Shown here in pieces: positions 1 through 7,453 of a stretch of DNA of 64,000 nucleotides (its first letter is position 1; each line of letters starts with the position of its first letter). This stretch comes from Mycobacterium sp. 1245805.9. GTDB lineage: Bacteria; Actinomycetota; Actinomycetes; Mycobacteriales; Mycobacteriaceae. The stretch covers positions 1 through 64,000 of the forward strand of contig NZ_LZKR01000209.1 of assembly GCF_001672915.1 (NCBI RefSeq). Reading direction: 5' to 3'. The position numbers were made by a program, and so were the translations under genes. The notes beneath the pieces are model-generated. The model saw only the letters and a program-made list of their open reading frames with translations. It was not told the DNA's origin and made no database searches.

Positions 1-56
1 GCCGATGGTGCTGCGACGCTTCACTGGTCTGCCGCGGCCCGGTCAAGGGTCGCGCG

Positions 57-338
57 TCAGTGGTGTAGGCCCGTGACGGGTTCGTGGGTGCTGGCCTGGA
101 TGTCGGTTGAGGTCAGGGCGAACAGCTGATTCGACAGGTCGGACAGCGCGCGGGCGATCGCCAGTTCGTCGCCGATCTGGGCGACCGGCTGGTCGGCGGG
201 ATCCAGCCGCGCCAGACCCACCCCGACGAACTTCTTTCCCGCCCAGGCCAGCCGCGCCTTCGCCCGGGTGCGCTCCTCATGCTCTTCGACGACCAGGTCG
301 ATTTGGCAGGTCTTGGTGCCGTCAGCGTTGCCGGTCAT
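57..338 (-). CDS. DUF1876 domain protein (Rv2632c-like)
   Basis: A 93-residue soluble protein of the small mycobacterial DUF1876 family (Rv1738/Rv2632c type in M. tuberculosis, from memory). The core reads TCQIDLVVEEHEERTRAKAR, then WAGKKFVGVGLARLDPAD and a C-terminal helix ALSDLSNQLFALT. The frame is open upstream to 512, but I start at ATG 338 because AAGGAG lies about 8 bases before it and family conservation begins there. Family members are associated with hypoxia or stationary phase and resemble ribosome-hibernation factors structurally. The molecular role here is not visible. It is divergent from the TetR gene at 601, and the long AT-rich intergenic region lies between them. Confidence 0.85.
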   Translation of the reverse strand: MTGNADGTKTCQIDLVVEEHEERTRAKARLAWAGKKFVGVGLARLDPADQPVAQIGDELAIARALSDLSNQLFALTSTDIQASTHEPVTGLHH

Positions 339-494
339 CGCCAGTCTCCTTGCCTTGACGGGTATTTGCTCACTCGATACCACGTAACGGCGCCGCGAAG
401 TAGGGGCGAATGTCACCTGTGAGCGCGGGCCACGGGCGTGAAACGGTTTTCGACGGACCGCCGACCATTCAGCAAATTGCTCGATAAACAAACC

Positions 495-561
495 GTCGAT
501 ATTAATCGACAATATTGTTGGTTTTAATCAACAATTCGTTGACATATATCGACGCGTCCAT
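495..561. promoter_or_regulatory. EthR-like operator array in divergent intergenic region
   Basis: This is an AT-rich stretch inside the 339-600 intergenic gap. Dyad 1 is GTCGAT-ATTA-ATCGAC at 495-510, perfect 6+4+6. Dyad 2 is ATTGTTG-N8-CAACAAT at 514-535, perfect 7+8+7. Further degenerate half sites (GTTGAC, ATCGAC) follow to about 561. Clustered GTTGAC/GTCGAC half sites resemble the long multi-dimer operator of EthR as I remember it. The downstream gene at 601 is EthR-like, so autoregulation, possibly with control of the divergent DUF1876 gene, is inferred. Confidence 0.6.
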
Positions 562-600
562 AAAGTAACTTTCGTGGACGACCTCGCGCAGGCCGAGTAG

Positions 601-1248
601 ATGCACGCCTCCCGCGGCCGCCGTCCGTCGCATCATTCGGGTGACGATCGCGAGCAGGCCATCCTGGCCACCGCGGAGCGCCTCCTGCAGGAGCGGCCGC
701 TGGCCGACTTCTCGGTCGACGATTTGGCCAAGGGCGCGGGCATTTCCCGTCCCACCTTCTACTTTTATTTCCAGTCGAAGAACGCCGTGTTGCTGTCGCT
801 GCTGGACCAGATGAACGGCAAGGCGCACGCGGCGCTTACGGCGCTGGGCGGCAAGCTGTTCGGCGATCCCGCGGCGCTATGGCGGGCGCGCATCGAGGCG
901 TTCTTCGAGGTGTCGGGCTCGCACCGGGCGGTCGCCGTGGCGGGCGCCGCGGCGAAGGCCACCAACCCCGAGGTCCGGCAGCTTTGGTCGACGCTCATGC
1001 AGAAGTGGATCTCGCACACCACGGCGGCGATCAAGGCTGAGCGCCGCCGCGGCGCCGCCCCGGACACCTACCCGGCCGAGGATCTGTCGGTCGCGCTGAA
1101 CATGTTGAGCGAGCGCGTGATGGCGGCGACGTTCACCGCCGAGGAGCCGGCGATCCCCGAGGACCGCGTGATCGACATGCTGGTGCACATCTGGCTGGCC
1201 AGCATCTACAAGGCCGACGCCAAGGCGTTGGCCACTACCGGTTTTTGA
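601..1248 (+). CDS. TetR-family regulator, EthR-like
   Basis: A 215-aa TetR regulator. The N-terminal HTH (residues about 18-65) contains SVDDLAKGAGISRPTFYFYF, almost identical to EthR of M. tuberculosis. The ligand domain also matches (LWSTLMQKWI, AERRRGAAP, LVHIWLASIY). I estimate roughly half the residues are shared with EthR, so this looks like a paralog rather than the ethA-linked ortholog, and no ethA monooxygenase is adjacent. A stop codon (598-600) precedes ATG 601 directly, so no longer start exists in frame. There is no clear Shine-Dalgarno and the message may be leaderless. The 3' end overlaps the convergent pcaB end by 14 bases. Confidence 0.88.
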   Translation: MHASRGRRPSHHSGDDREQAILATAERLLQERPLADFSVDDLAKGAGISRPTFYFYFQSKNAVLLSLLDQMNGKAHAALTALGGKLFGDPAALWRARIEAFFEVSGSHRAVAVAGAAAKATNPEVRQLWSTLMQKWISHTTAAIKAERRRGAAPDTYPAEDLSVALNMLSERVMAATFTAEEPAIPEDRVIDMLVHIWLASIYKADAKALATTGF

Positions 1249-2458
1249 GCGCCCGCGCGGCGCGGTCCAGGCTCTGGTCGATCAGACGGTCGGCGGCGCC
1301 GAAGTAGGTTGCCGAGGGGGCCTTGCCCACCAGGTCGGCGATCGCGCGCTGCTCGCCGTAAACGTCTGCCAGGCGCAGGTTTTCGGCCATCCGCGCGGAA
1401 TGCACCTGAAGCCCGGCCAGCAGTTCGCCGCACTGCGAACCCGCGACCACGGTCCGCCGGGCCAGGGTGCGCAGGGTGTCCCATTCGGCGTGCCACGCGC
1501 CGTCGGGCCGTTCGTCGTTGGCCAGCGCCGCGGCGGTGTGCAGCGTCGCCGCCAGTTGCGGCGCCGTGACAGCGGCCCGCCGGATCAGGATGGACAACAC
1601 CGGGTTGCGCTTGTGCGGCATCGACGACGATCCGCCGCGGTTGTCGCCCGCGGGCTCGTCCAGTTCGCCGATCTCCGGGCGGGCCAGGGTGACGACGTCC
1701 GAGGCGATGCGGCCCCAGGCGTCGGTGCAGCCGACGAACGCGTCCCCGGCCGCGGTGACCGGCGTGCGCGTCGTGTGCCAGGGCGACCGGTCGCTCAGCC
1801 CCAAAGCCGTTGCGACGCTTTGCGCCAGGCGATCGGAGGTTGCCGATGGGTCGGCCCCGCCGAGCAGTGTCGCCAGTTCGGTGGTCGCGGCCCTGGTTCC
1901 GACCGCCCCGCCGACCTGGACGGGAGTGACCACGCCGGCGAGCCGCTCGTGGGCGTCGACGACCCCGTCCAGCCAGCCCGCCGCCTTGGCGCCGAACGTG
2001 CTGGGCGCCGCGTGCTGGGTGAGGGTGCGGGCCACCATGGGCGTGCCGCGGTGCGCCGCGGCGAGGTCGGACAGGTTCGAAATCTGTTGCGCGAGTTGGA
2101 CTACGAGCTCATCGACGACCGCGCGCACACCCAGCATCAGGGCGGTGTCGAGAACGTCCTGGCTGGTAAGGCCCCGGTGGATCCACGACCCCACGGCGGG
2201 GACGGCCCGCGCGCGCAGCAGGTCGACCAGGCCGATGACCGGGTTGCCGCCACCCTCGGCGCCGACCGCGAGCGACTCGCGGTCGCCGTCACGCAGCAGG
2301 CCCGCCAGATCCGCTCCGGCGCATTCGCCGGGCGCCAGGCCGGCGGCGGTCAGCCCCGCCAGCCAGGCGGACTCGACCGCGACCATCGCCTCCAGCAGCG
2401 CGGCGTCCGTCATGTGCGCGCCCGCCCGCTGGTCGCCGGGCCACAGCAGGTTGGTCAT
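1235..2458 (-). CDS. pcaB: 3-carboxy-cis,cis-muconate cycloisomerase
   Basis: A 407-aa member of the fumarase/argininosuccinate lyase superfamily. The signature GGSSSMPHKRNP lies near residue 280 and the second conserved region HRGLTSQD near residue 100. PcaB lactonizes 3-carboxymuconate, the product of protocatechuate cleavage, in the cytoplasmic beta-ketoadipate pathway. ATG 2458 overlaps the pcaG stop by four bases (ATGA), which implies translational coupling. A longer open frame reaches 2797 but runs through pcaG and is rejected. It is the third gene of pcaHGB. No pcaC, pcaD or pcaIJ is visible in the window, so the rest of the pathway must lie elsewhere. Confidence 0.93.
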   Translation of the reverse strand: MTNLLWPGDQRAGAHMTDAALLEAMVAVESAWLAGLTAAGLAPGECAGADLAGLLRDGDRESLAVGAEGGGNPVIGLVDLLRARAVPAVGSWIHRGLTSQDVLDTALMLGVRAVVDELVVQLAQQISNLSDLAAAHRGTPMVARTLTQHAAPSTFGAKAAGWLDGVVDAHERLAGVVTPVQVGGAVGTRAATTELATLLGGADPSATSDRLAQSVATALGLSDRSPWHTTRTPVTAAGDAFVGCTDAWGRIASDVVTLARPEIGELDEPAGDNRGGSSSMPHKRNPVLSILIRRAAVTAPQLAATLHTAAALANDERPDGAWHAEWDTLRTLARRTVVAGSQCGELLAGLQVHSARMAENLRLADVYGEQRAIADLVGKAPSATYFGAADRLIDQSLDRAARALKNR

Positions 2459-2970
2459 CGCCGGTACTCCAGGAACACGGTCTCGTCGGGACCCTGCAGG
2501 TGGATGTCGAAACGGTATCCCGCGCAGCCGCTTTCGGGGACGCACACCAGGCCGGCCAACGCCGCGTCGTCGCCGGGCAGATAGGCGCGGGTGAACAGCC
2601 GGTCCAGCAGGCCCCGCGCGAACACGGCGAGCGCGAAGAACGGCGCGCGCCCGGGTTCGGCCGGGCCGGGTGCCACGGTGGTGAAGGAGTAGCGGCCCGC
2701 GGCGTCGGTCGCGCAGCGGCCCCATCCGGTGAAGGTTCCGTCGCGCCGCAGGGAGCCGGCCAGTCGCGGGATGCGCCCGGCGCCGTCGGCCTGCCACAGC
2801 TCGACCAGCGCGTCCGGCACCGGTTGGCGGGCGCCGTCGTACACCGTGCCGTGCAGGCGGACCGCCTGCGGATGTCCGTCGCCGACCAGGTGGCTGTCAC
2901 CGGGAAACGGCAGGCCCAGCCCAAGGAAGGGACCGACGGTTTGCCCTGGGGTGCAAGCCAATTCAGCCAT
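2455..2970 (-). CDS. pcaG: protocatechuate 3,4-dioxygenase, alpha subunit
   Basis: A 171-aa intradiol dioxygenase alpha chain. Typical features are TPGQTVGPFLGLGLPF at the N-terminus, LVELWQADGAGR, and TRAYLPGD near residue 130. The alpha chain forms the heteromer with PcaH and lacks the iron site. The length is somewhat below the usual ~200 aa. It overlaps pcaH by eight bases and pcaB by four, so the three genes form one tight operon. Confidence 0.93.
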   Translation of the reverse strand: MAELACTPGQTVGPFLGLGLPFPGDSHLVGDGHPQAVRLHGTVYDGARQPVPDALVELWQADGAGRIPRLAGSLRRDGTFTGWGRCATDAAGRYSFTTVAPGPAEPGRAPFFALAVFARGLLDRLFTRAYLPGDDAALAGLVCVPESGCAGYRFDIHLQGPDETVFLEYRR

Positions 2971-3721
2971 CGTCGTCGGTCCGGGTCCGGCGGGCCCCGC
3001 AGAGCACGATGTCCCAGCGGTAGCCGGTCGCGTACTCGGGCTGGGTGAGGTTGTGGTCGTAGCGGGCGATCAGCCTTTGACGCGCCGCAGGGTCGGGGAT
3101 CGATTGGAAGATGGGGTCCAGGTCGAACAGCGGGTCACCCGGGAAGTACATCTGGGTGACCAGGCGTTGAGTGAAAGCCGTTCCGAACACCGAGAAGTGG
3201 ATGTGCGCCGGGCGCCAGGCGTTGCGGTGGTTGCGCCACGGGTAGGGGCCGGGCTTGATGGTCAGGAAGCGGTACGACCCGTCGGGTCCGGTGAGGCAAC
3301 GACCGGCGCCGACGAAGTTCGGATCCAGCGGGGCCGGGTGCTGATCGACCGCGTGTCGGTAGCGGCCGGCGGCGTTGGCCTGCCAGATCTCGATCAGCTG
3401 GCCCGCCACCGGCCTGCCCGAGTCGTCGAGCACCCGCCCGGCCACGACGACCCGCTCCCCGATTGGCTCGCCGGGGTGGCCCGCCGTCAGGTCGGCGTCG
3501 CGAGGGTCGACGTCCCGGCCGCCGAAGCAGGGCGCGTGGCGTTCCAGCTCCTCCGGGTCGACGAGCAGCGCGGGCCGCTTCGGATGGCGCAGGGCGCTGC
3601 TGCGGTAGGGCGGATAGTCGAGCCGCGGCCGGGCCGGATCCCCGACCGTCGCGCCCGCGCGCGCGATCGCGGCCATCTCCGCCGTGATGTCGTCCTGGGA
3701 CGCGACATCCTCGGCGCTCAT
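2963..3721 (-). CDS. pcaH: protocatechuate 3,4-dioxygenase, beta subunit
   Basis: A 252-aa catalytic subunit that cleaves protocatechuate between the two hydroxyls to 3-carboxy-cis,cis-muconate. All four ferric-iron ligands are present with the canonical spacing (108, 147, 160, 162 in the Pseudomonas beta chain): Tyr in GRYRH, Tyr in GPYPW, and the two His in AHIHFS. QMYFPGDPLF follows. It is the first pca gene but starts only 29 bases after the hemerythrin gene ends, without an obvious promoter gap or strong ribosome site. It may therefore be co-transcribed with the two upstream genes. Confidence 0.95.
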   Translation of the reverse strand: MSAEDVASQDDITAEMAAIARAGATVGDPARPRLDYPPYRSSALRHPKRPALLVDPEELERHAPCFGGRDVDPRDADLTAGHPGEPIGERVVVAGRVLDDSGRPVAGQLIEIWQANAAGRYRHAVDQHPAPLDPNFVGAGRCLTGPDGSYRFLTIKPGPYPWRNHRNAWRPAHIHFSVFGTAFTQRLVTQMYFPGDPLFDLDPIFQSIPDPAARQRLIARYDHNLTQPEYATGYRWDIVLCGARRTRTDDDG

Positions 3722-3750
3722 GAGCCGTGAGGCTACTCCCGATCAGCCGC

Positions 3751-4236
3751 CTAGAGCGCGCGAACCAGCGAGGCGCGGCCCTTGGTGCGCAGCCGGTGCA
3801 GCGCGGAGCCGCGGTACTGCTCCATCTTCGCGGCCATCTTGTTGCCGAGCTCCTCGAGCTCGGCGTCGGTGATCTTCACCTCGGGCGGGGCCGGAATCAG
3901 GTCGCGCTCCTCCTCGTCGGCGTGCGCCTCCAGCACGGTCTTGAAGGAGTTCCACTCGTCGGTGTAGCCGGGCGCGCTCTGCGGCGTCTTGAGGAGCACG
4001 GAGAGCTGGTCCACCACCTGGCGGTGCTCGGCGTGCGCGACGGCGATCAGCTTGCCGGCGTCCTTGAGCGCCGGGTAGTACAGGTCGTCCTCGATGCGGA
4101 AGTGGATGTCGAGCTCGATGAGCATCTCGTCGAAAAGATCATGGCGCTCTTCGCTATTCACCGGCGCCTCGCTGATCTTGCGGCCGAGGCCCTTGATCAC
4201 GACGTGGTGCTCCTTCAAGACGTCATACGCGTTCAC
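3751..4236 (-). CDS. hemerythrin HHE domain protein
   Basis: A 161-aa helical protein. It has the His/Glu pattern of HHE hemerythrin-like domains: KEHH near residue 9, the H-x-x-x-E of IHFRIEDDLYYP (about 45-56), AHAEH (about 68) and EAHADEEERDLIP (about 103-115). These residues would bind a di-iron centre. Mycobacterial members bind O2 or respond to oxidants. Its ATG overlaps the stop of the upstream Rieske-DUF2231 gene by four bases, so the two are coupled. pcaH follows 29 bases later. Whether it serves the aromatic pathway is not visible. Confidence 0.88.
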   Translation of the reverse strand: MNAYDVLKEHHVVIKGLGRKISEAPVNSEERHDLFDEMLIELDIHFRIEDDLYYPALKDAGKLIAVAHAEHRQVVDQLSVLLKTPQSAPGYTDEWNSFKTVLEAHADEEERDLIPAPPEVKITDAELEELGNKMAAKMEQYRGSALHRLRTKGRASLVRAL

Positions 4237-5135
4237 TTGGCTACCTCCTCGGCACGCACCTCAACCATTCCGTCGGCCAGCCTGGCCTCGTAGCACGGCA
4301 GTGGCGCCGCCGCCGGGCCACGCAACACCTCGCCCGATTCGGCCGCGAACCACGAACCGTGCCAGGGACACACGACCCGGCCGCGATCTACCCAGCCGTC
4401 GGCCATCGGCGCGGCCAGGTGCGGACAGAACTCCCCGAACGCCGACACCTCCCCCGGCTTTGTCTGGCACACAACCAATCCCACGCCATCGACCTCGACG
4501 CGCACCGGCTTTCCGTTCAGCGAGCTGGCGGACAGCACCGGCGTCCACTCCGTGGCGCGCAGCCGCTCACCGGAGCGGTCGATGCCGATGCCGGACTCGA
4601 ACACCAGCGACCCGCCGAGGTAGCTGCCGCCGAGGGTGATCGCGTAGCCGAGCGCGGTCAGCACGATGCCGCGGCCATGGCGACCCCGGCGGCGGTCCCA
4701 CCAGGATTGCGCGTAAAGCGCTGTGGCGGCGAGGTTCACCAGCCCGTGCACCAGCCCGACCCGGCGGTCCTCCTCGTGGGTGTGCTGCCAGTCGGTGGTG
4801 CCGGTGATCGCCGACCCGACGCTCGCCAGGATCCCCACCCCCAGCGCGCGCGAGGCGAACCGCGACGCGTCGCGGACCTCGCTGGGCCGCTGGCCGGGCA
4901 ACAGGCTCAGCGCGTCCAGCGCCACCGTCGTGCCGAGCGCCCCGCTCGTCAGCGACGCCAGCGGCGGATGGACCGGGTGCCCGAGCCAGACGCCGTGCAG
5001 CGCGTTGGTGACGGTGTCGCGCGCGCCGCCCAACGCGTTGAAGGCGAAGCTGAGCAGGTGCTCGAAGCGATAGCTCGGCCGGTCCAGCCACTCCTGGCGC
5101 CCGATAACCGACAACACCCGCGCTCCGAGACCCAT
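4233..5135 (-). CDS. DUF2231 membrane domain fused to Rieske [2Fe-2S] domain
   Basis: A 300-aa fusion. Residues about 45-180 form a DUF2231 membrane region starting with GVWLGHPVHPPLASLTSGAL and containing several hydrophobic segments. Residues about 200-295 form a Rieske domain with the cluster ligands C-x-H in CPHLAAP and C-x-x-H in CPWHGSW. I start at ATG 5135, because GGAAGG lies about nine bases upstream; the in-frame GTG at 5144 is too close to that site. It is likely a membrane-anchored electron carrier of unknown partner. It overlaps the hemerythrin gene by four bases. It is divergent from the dioxygenase operon across a 250-bp gap. Confidence 0.85.
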   Translation of the reverse strand: MGLGARVLSVIGRQEWLDRPSYRFEHLLSFAFNALGGARDTVTNALHGVWLGHPVHPPLASLTSGALGTTVALDALSLLPGQRPSEVRDASRFASRALGVGILASVGSAITGTTDWQHTHEEDRRVGLVHGLVNLAATALYAQSWWDRRRGRHGRGIVLTALGYAITLGGSYLGGSLVFESGIGIDRSGERLRATEWTPVLSASSLNGKPVRVEVDGVGLVVCQTKPGEVSAFGEFCPHLAAPMADGWVDRGRVVCPWHGSWFAAESGEVLRGPAAAPLPCYEARLADGMVEVRAEEVAK

Positions 5136-5353
5136 AAACACCACCCTTCCTCAGACACAGGGATATTCGCCGATACCTCCCGCAAAATCGGCGATTATCC
5201 CGGTGTTACGTCACGGTCACCCGCTCAGCGGCCCGACGTGACCACGGTAGCCGCGGCCCCTGGATCCTCCGCTGTCCGCCACCTGTGAATTAGCCACAAG
5301 GATCCTTGCGGGGCGCTGATTGACCATCGGGACGGCATGCGGGATTCTACTTA

Positions 5354-5370
5354 ACAGAAAATATTTCTGT
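5354..5370. promoter_or_regulatory. Perfect palindrome, candidate IclR operator
   Basis: ACAGAAA-ATA-TTTCTGT is a perfect 7+3+7 inverted repeat ending 15 bases before the GTG start of the dioxygenase alpha gene. It is a rare AT-rich island in this DNA. The core GAAAATATTTC closely resembles known IclR-family boxes (TGGAAA-N-TTTCCA type, from memory). An IclR gene lies at the other end of the operon (9867-10655). Binding near the start codon suggests direct control of initiation; this assignment is inferred. Confidence 0.6.
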
Positions 5371-5385
5371 AGAACAGAGGGCTAT

Positions 5386-6705
5386 GTGGATCACGACGTC
5401 TTCGACAACGTCCGGCGGGGGATGATCCCCGCCCACATCTACAACGACGGTGAGCTGTTCGCGCTGGAGAAGGAGCGCCTGTTCAGCCGCGCGTGGACGT
5501 TCGTGGGCCACGAATCGGAGGTCCCGCACGACGGCGACTACGTGGTGCGCCGGGTTCTCGACGACTCGTTCATCATCACGCGGGGTTCCGATGGCAACGT
5601 GCGGGCGATGTTCAACATGTGCCTGCACCGCGGGATGCAGGTGTGCCGCGCGGAGCTGGGCAACGCCTCCAACTTTCGCTGCCCGTACCACGGCTGGTCG
5701 TACCGCAACGACGGCCGGCTCACCGGGCTGCCTTTTCACCACGAGGCCTACGGCGGCGACGAAGGGTTGCCCCGCGCCGGCCAAAGCCTGCTTCCCGCAC
5801 CGAATTTCGCGAGTTACAACGGGTTGCTGTTCATCAGCATGGATCCGGCCGCCGAGCCGCTGGAGGACTTCCTCGGCGACTTCCGGTTCTATCTGGACTT
5901 CTACACCAAGCAGAGCGCCGGCGGCCTGGACGTGCGGGGGCCGCAGCGCTGGCGCATCAAGGCGAACTGGAAGATCGGCGCCGAGAACTTCGCCGGCGAC
6001 ATGTACCACACGCCGCACACGCACGCGTCGATCGTCGACATCGGCCTGTTCCGCGAGCCAAAAGCCCAGAAGCGCAAGGACGGAGCGACCTACTGGGCGC
6101 ATCGCGGCGGCGGCACCACCTACAAGCTTCCGCCGGGCGACTTCGACGAGCGGATGCGCTACGTCGGCTACCCCGACGAGATGATCGGCCGCATCAAGGA
6201 CGCTTGGACGCCCCGGCAGCAGCGGGTGGTCGGCGAGGACGGGTTCATGATCTCGGCGGCCACCTGCTTTCCCAACCTCAGTTTTGTGCACAACTGGCCG
6301 AAGGTGCGTGACAGGGATGACCAAGTGCTGCCGTTCATCTCGATCCGGTTGTGGCAGCCGATCAGCGAGAACGAGACCGAGGTGTGCTCGTGGTTCGCGG
6401 TCGACTCCGCCGCGCCCGAACAGTTCAAGCAGGACTCGTACAAGGCCTATCTGATGTGCTTCGGATCGACGGGCATGTTCGAGCAGGACGACGTGGAGAA
6501 CTGGGTGTCGCTGACCACCACCGCGGGCGGTTCCATGGCGCGGCGGCTGCTGCTCAACAGCCGGATGGGGCTGCTCGCTGACGACCGGCCCGTCGTCGAG
6601 GCGCTGCCCGCCGAGTCCTTCCACGGGCCCGGGCGCGCCCAGGTCGGCTACAACGAGTACAACCAGCGCGCGCTGCTCGGGTTGTGGGCGGATTACCTGT
6701 CATGA
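5386..6705 (+). CDS. aromatic ring-hydroxylating dioxygenase, alpha subunit
   Basis: A 439-aa catalytic subunit. The Rieske motif CLHRGM (near residue 79) ... CPYHGWSY (near 100) holds the [2Fe-2S] cluster. The mononuclear-iron region ENFAGDMYHTPHTH (near 200-213) supplies the two His. It would insert O2 into an aromatic ring to give a cis-dihydrodiol. The frame is open to 5320, but I use GTG 5386: CAGAGG lies just upstream and homology starts at DHDVFDN. The 3' end overlaps the beta gene. No ferredoxin or reductase is encoded nearby, so electron partners must come from elsewhere. The substrate is unproven; an aromatic carboxylate is inferred from the downstream decarboxylase and pca genes. 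Confidence 0.9.
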   Translation: MDHDVFDNVRRGMIPAHIYNDGELFALEKERLFSRAWTFVGHESEVPHDGDYVVRRVLDDSFIITRGSDGNVRAMFNMCLHRGMQVCRAELGNASNFRCPYHGWSYRNDGRLTGLPFHHEAYGGDEGLPRAGQSLLPAPNFASYNGLLFISMDPAAEPLEDFLGDFRFYLDFYTKQSAGGLDVRGPQRWRIKANWKIGAENFAGDMYHTPHTHASIVDIGLFREPKAQKRKDGATYWAHRGGGTTYKLPPGDFDERMRYVGYPDEMIGRIKDAWTPRQQRVVGEDGFMISAATCFPNLSFVHNWPKVRDRDDQVLPFISIRLWQPISENETEVCSWFAVDSAAPEQFKQDSYKAYLMCFGSTGMFEQDDVENWVSLTTTAGGSMARRLLLNSRMGLLADDRPVVEALPAESFHGPGRAQVGYNEYNQRALLGLWADYLS

Positions 6706-7229
6706 GAAAGGCGCTGCCGTGCTTGCCGTTTAACGATATTCGGCATCTGCAGGCTCACCAGTTCCTGGTCGACGAGGCCTACCTGCTCGACGCCCAGGAC
6801 TACGACGCGTGGCTGGACACCCTGACCGACGACGTCCGCTACGTGATGCCGGTGCGGGTCACGACGGCGCGCGGCGCCGGGTTCGACACGTCACCGGGGA
6901 TGGCGCACTTCGACGAGGACAAGTACTCGCTGGGCCAGCGGGCGGCGCGGTTCGCCACCGAGCACGCCTGGACCGAGGACCCGCCGTCGCGGCTGCGCCA
7001 CTTCATCACCAACGTGCGCACCTACGAGTGCGACGACGACACGCACCTGGTGGTCGAGTCGGCCGAGCTGCTCTTCCGCAGCCGCGGCGACGTCAACGAG
7101 AGCGCGCTGGTGTCGTGCGGGCGCGAGGACCTGCTGCGCCGGTGCGGCGATCGCTGGAAGCTGGCCCGCCGCACCATCTTTGTCGACGAGTCGGTGCTGC
7201 GGATGCAGAATTTGGCGGTGTTCCTGTGA
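6702..7229 (+). CDS. aromatic ring-hydroxylating dioxygenase, beta subunit
   Basis: A 175-aa small subunit of the NTF2-like fold that pairs with the alpha chain. Characteristic stretches are HQFLVDEAYLLDAQDYDAWL near the N-terminus, RLRHFITNVRTYE, and the C-terminal WKLARRTIFVDESVLRMQNL. ATG 6702 overlaps the alpha stop by four bases (ATGA), indicating coupled translation and equimolar synthesis. The open frame from 6684 lies inside the alpha gene and is not used. Confidence 0.92.
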   Translation: MRKALPCLPFNDIRHLQAHQFLVDEAYLLDAQDYDAWLDTLTDDVRYVMPVRVTTARGAGFDTSPGMAHFDEDKYSLGQRAARFATEHAWTEDPPSRLRHFITNVRTYECDDDTHLVVESAELLFRSRGDVNESALVSCGREDLLRRCGDRWKLARRTIFVDESVLRMQNLAVFL

Positions 7230-7453
7230 GCGAATCCATCACGATAGCCAACGAATTCACCGAGGTCGTGGTGCGCCGGATCGACACCCGCAACGGGTCG
7301 CGGCTGCTGATCAGCGCGCCCAAGACCGGACGCTCGATCACGCTCGACGCGCTCGAGATCGAGGCGCTGACCCGGCAGAACACCCGTACGCTGGCGGCCA
7401 TGGTCGGCAATCCCGATGGCCCGCTGCTGCCCGACGAACAGGACCAACCGTGA
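7226..7453 (+). CDS. small conserved protein of dioxygenase operon
   Basis: A 75-aa protein beginning MSESITIANEFTEV. GTG 7226 overlaps the beta-subunit stop, and its own stop overlaps the dehydrogenase start (GTG 7450), so it is locked into the operon at both ends. It has no cysteine, so it is not a ferredoxin. It has no signal or membrane segment. The repeated T/R-rich strand pattern (RRIDTRNGSRLLI, TGRSITLDALEIEAL) suggests a compact beta-rich fold. Similar small proteins in actinobacterial dioxygenase clusters are, as I recall, sometimes mislabelled dihydrodiol dehydrogenase. The function is unknown; an accessory or stabilizing role for the oxygenase is inferred from position only. Confidence 0.8.
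   Translation: MSESITIANEFTEVVVRRIDTRNGSRLLISAPKTGRSITLDALEIEALTRQNTRTLAAMVGNPDGPLLPDEQDQP

Noticed and set aside
7226-7453. Ferredoxin for the dioxygenase
   Set aside because: The 75-aa product has no cysteine, so it cannot hold an iron-sulfur cluster.
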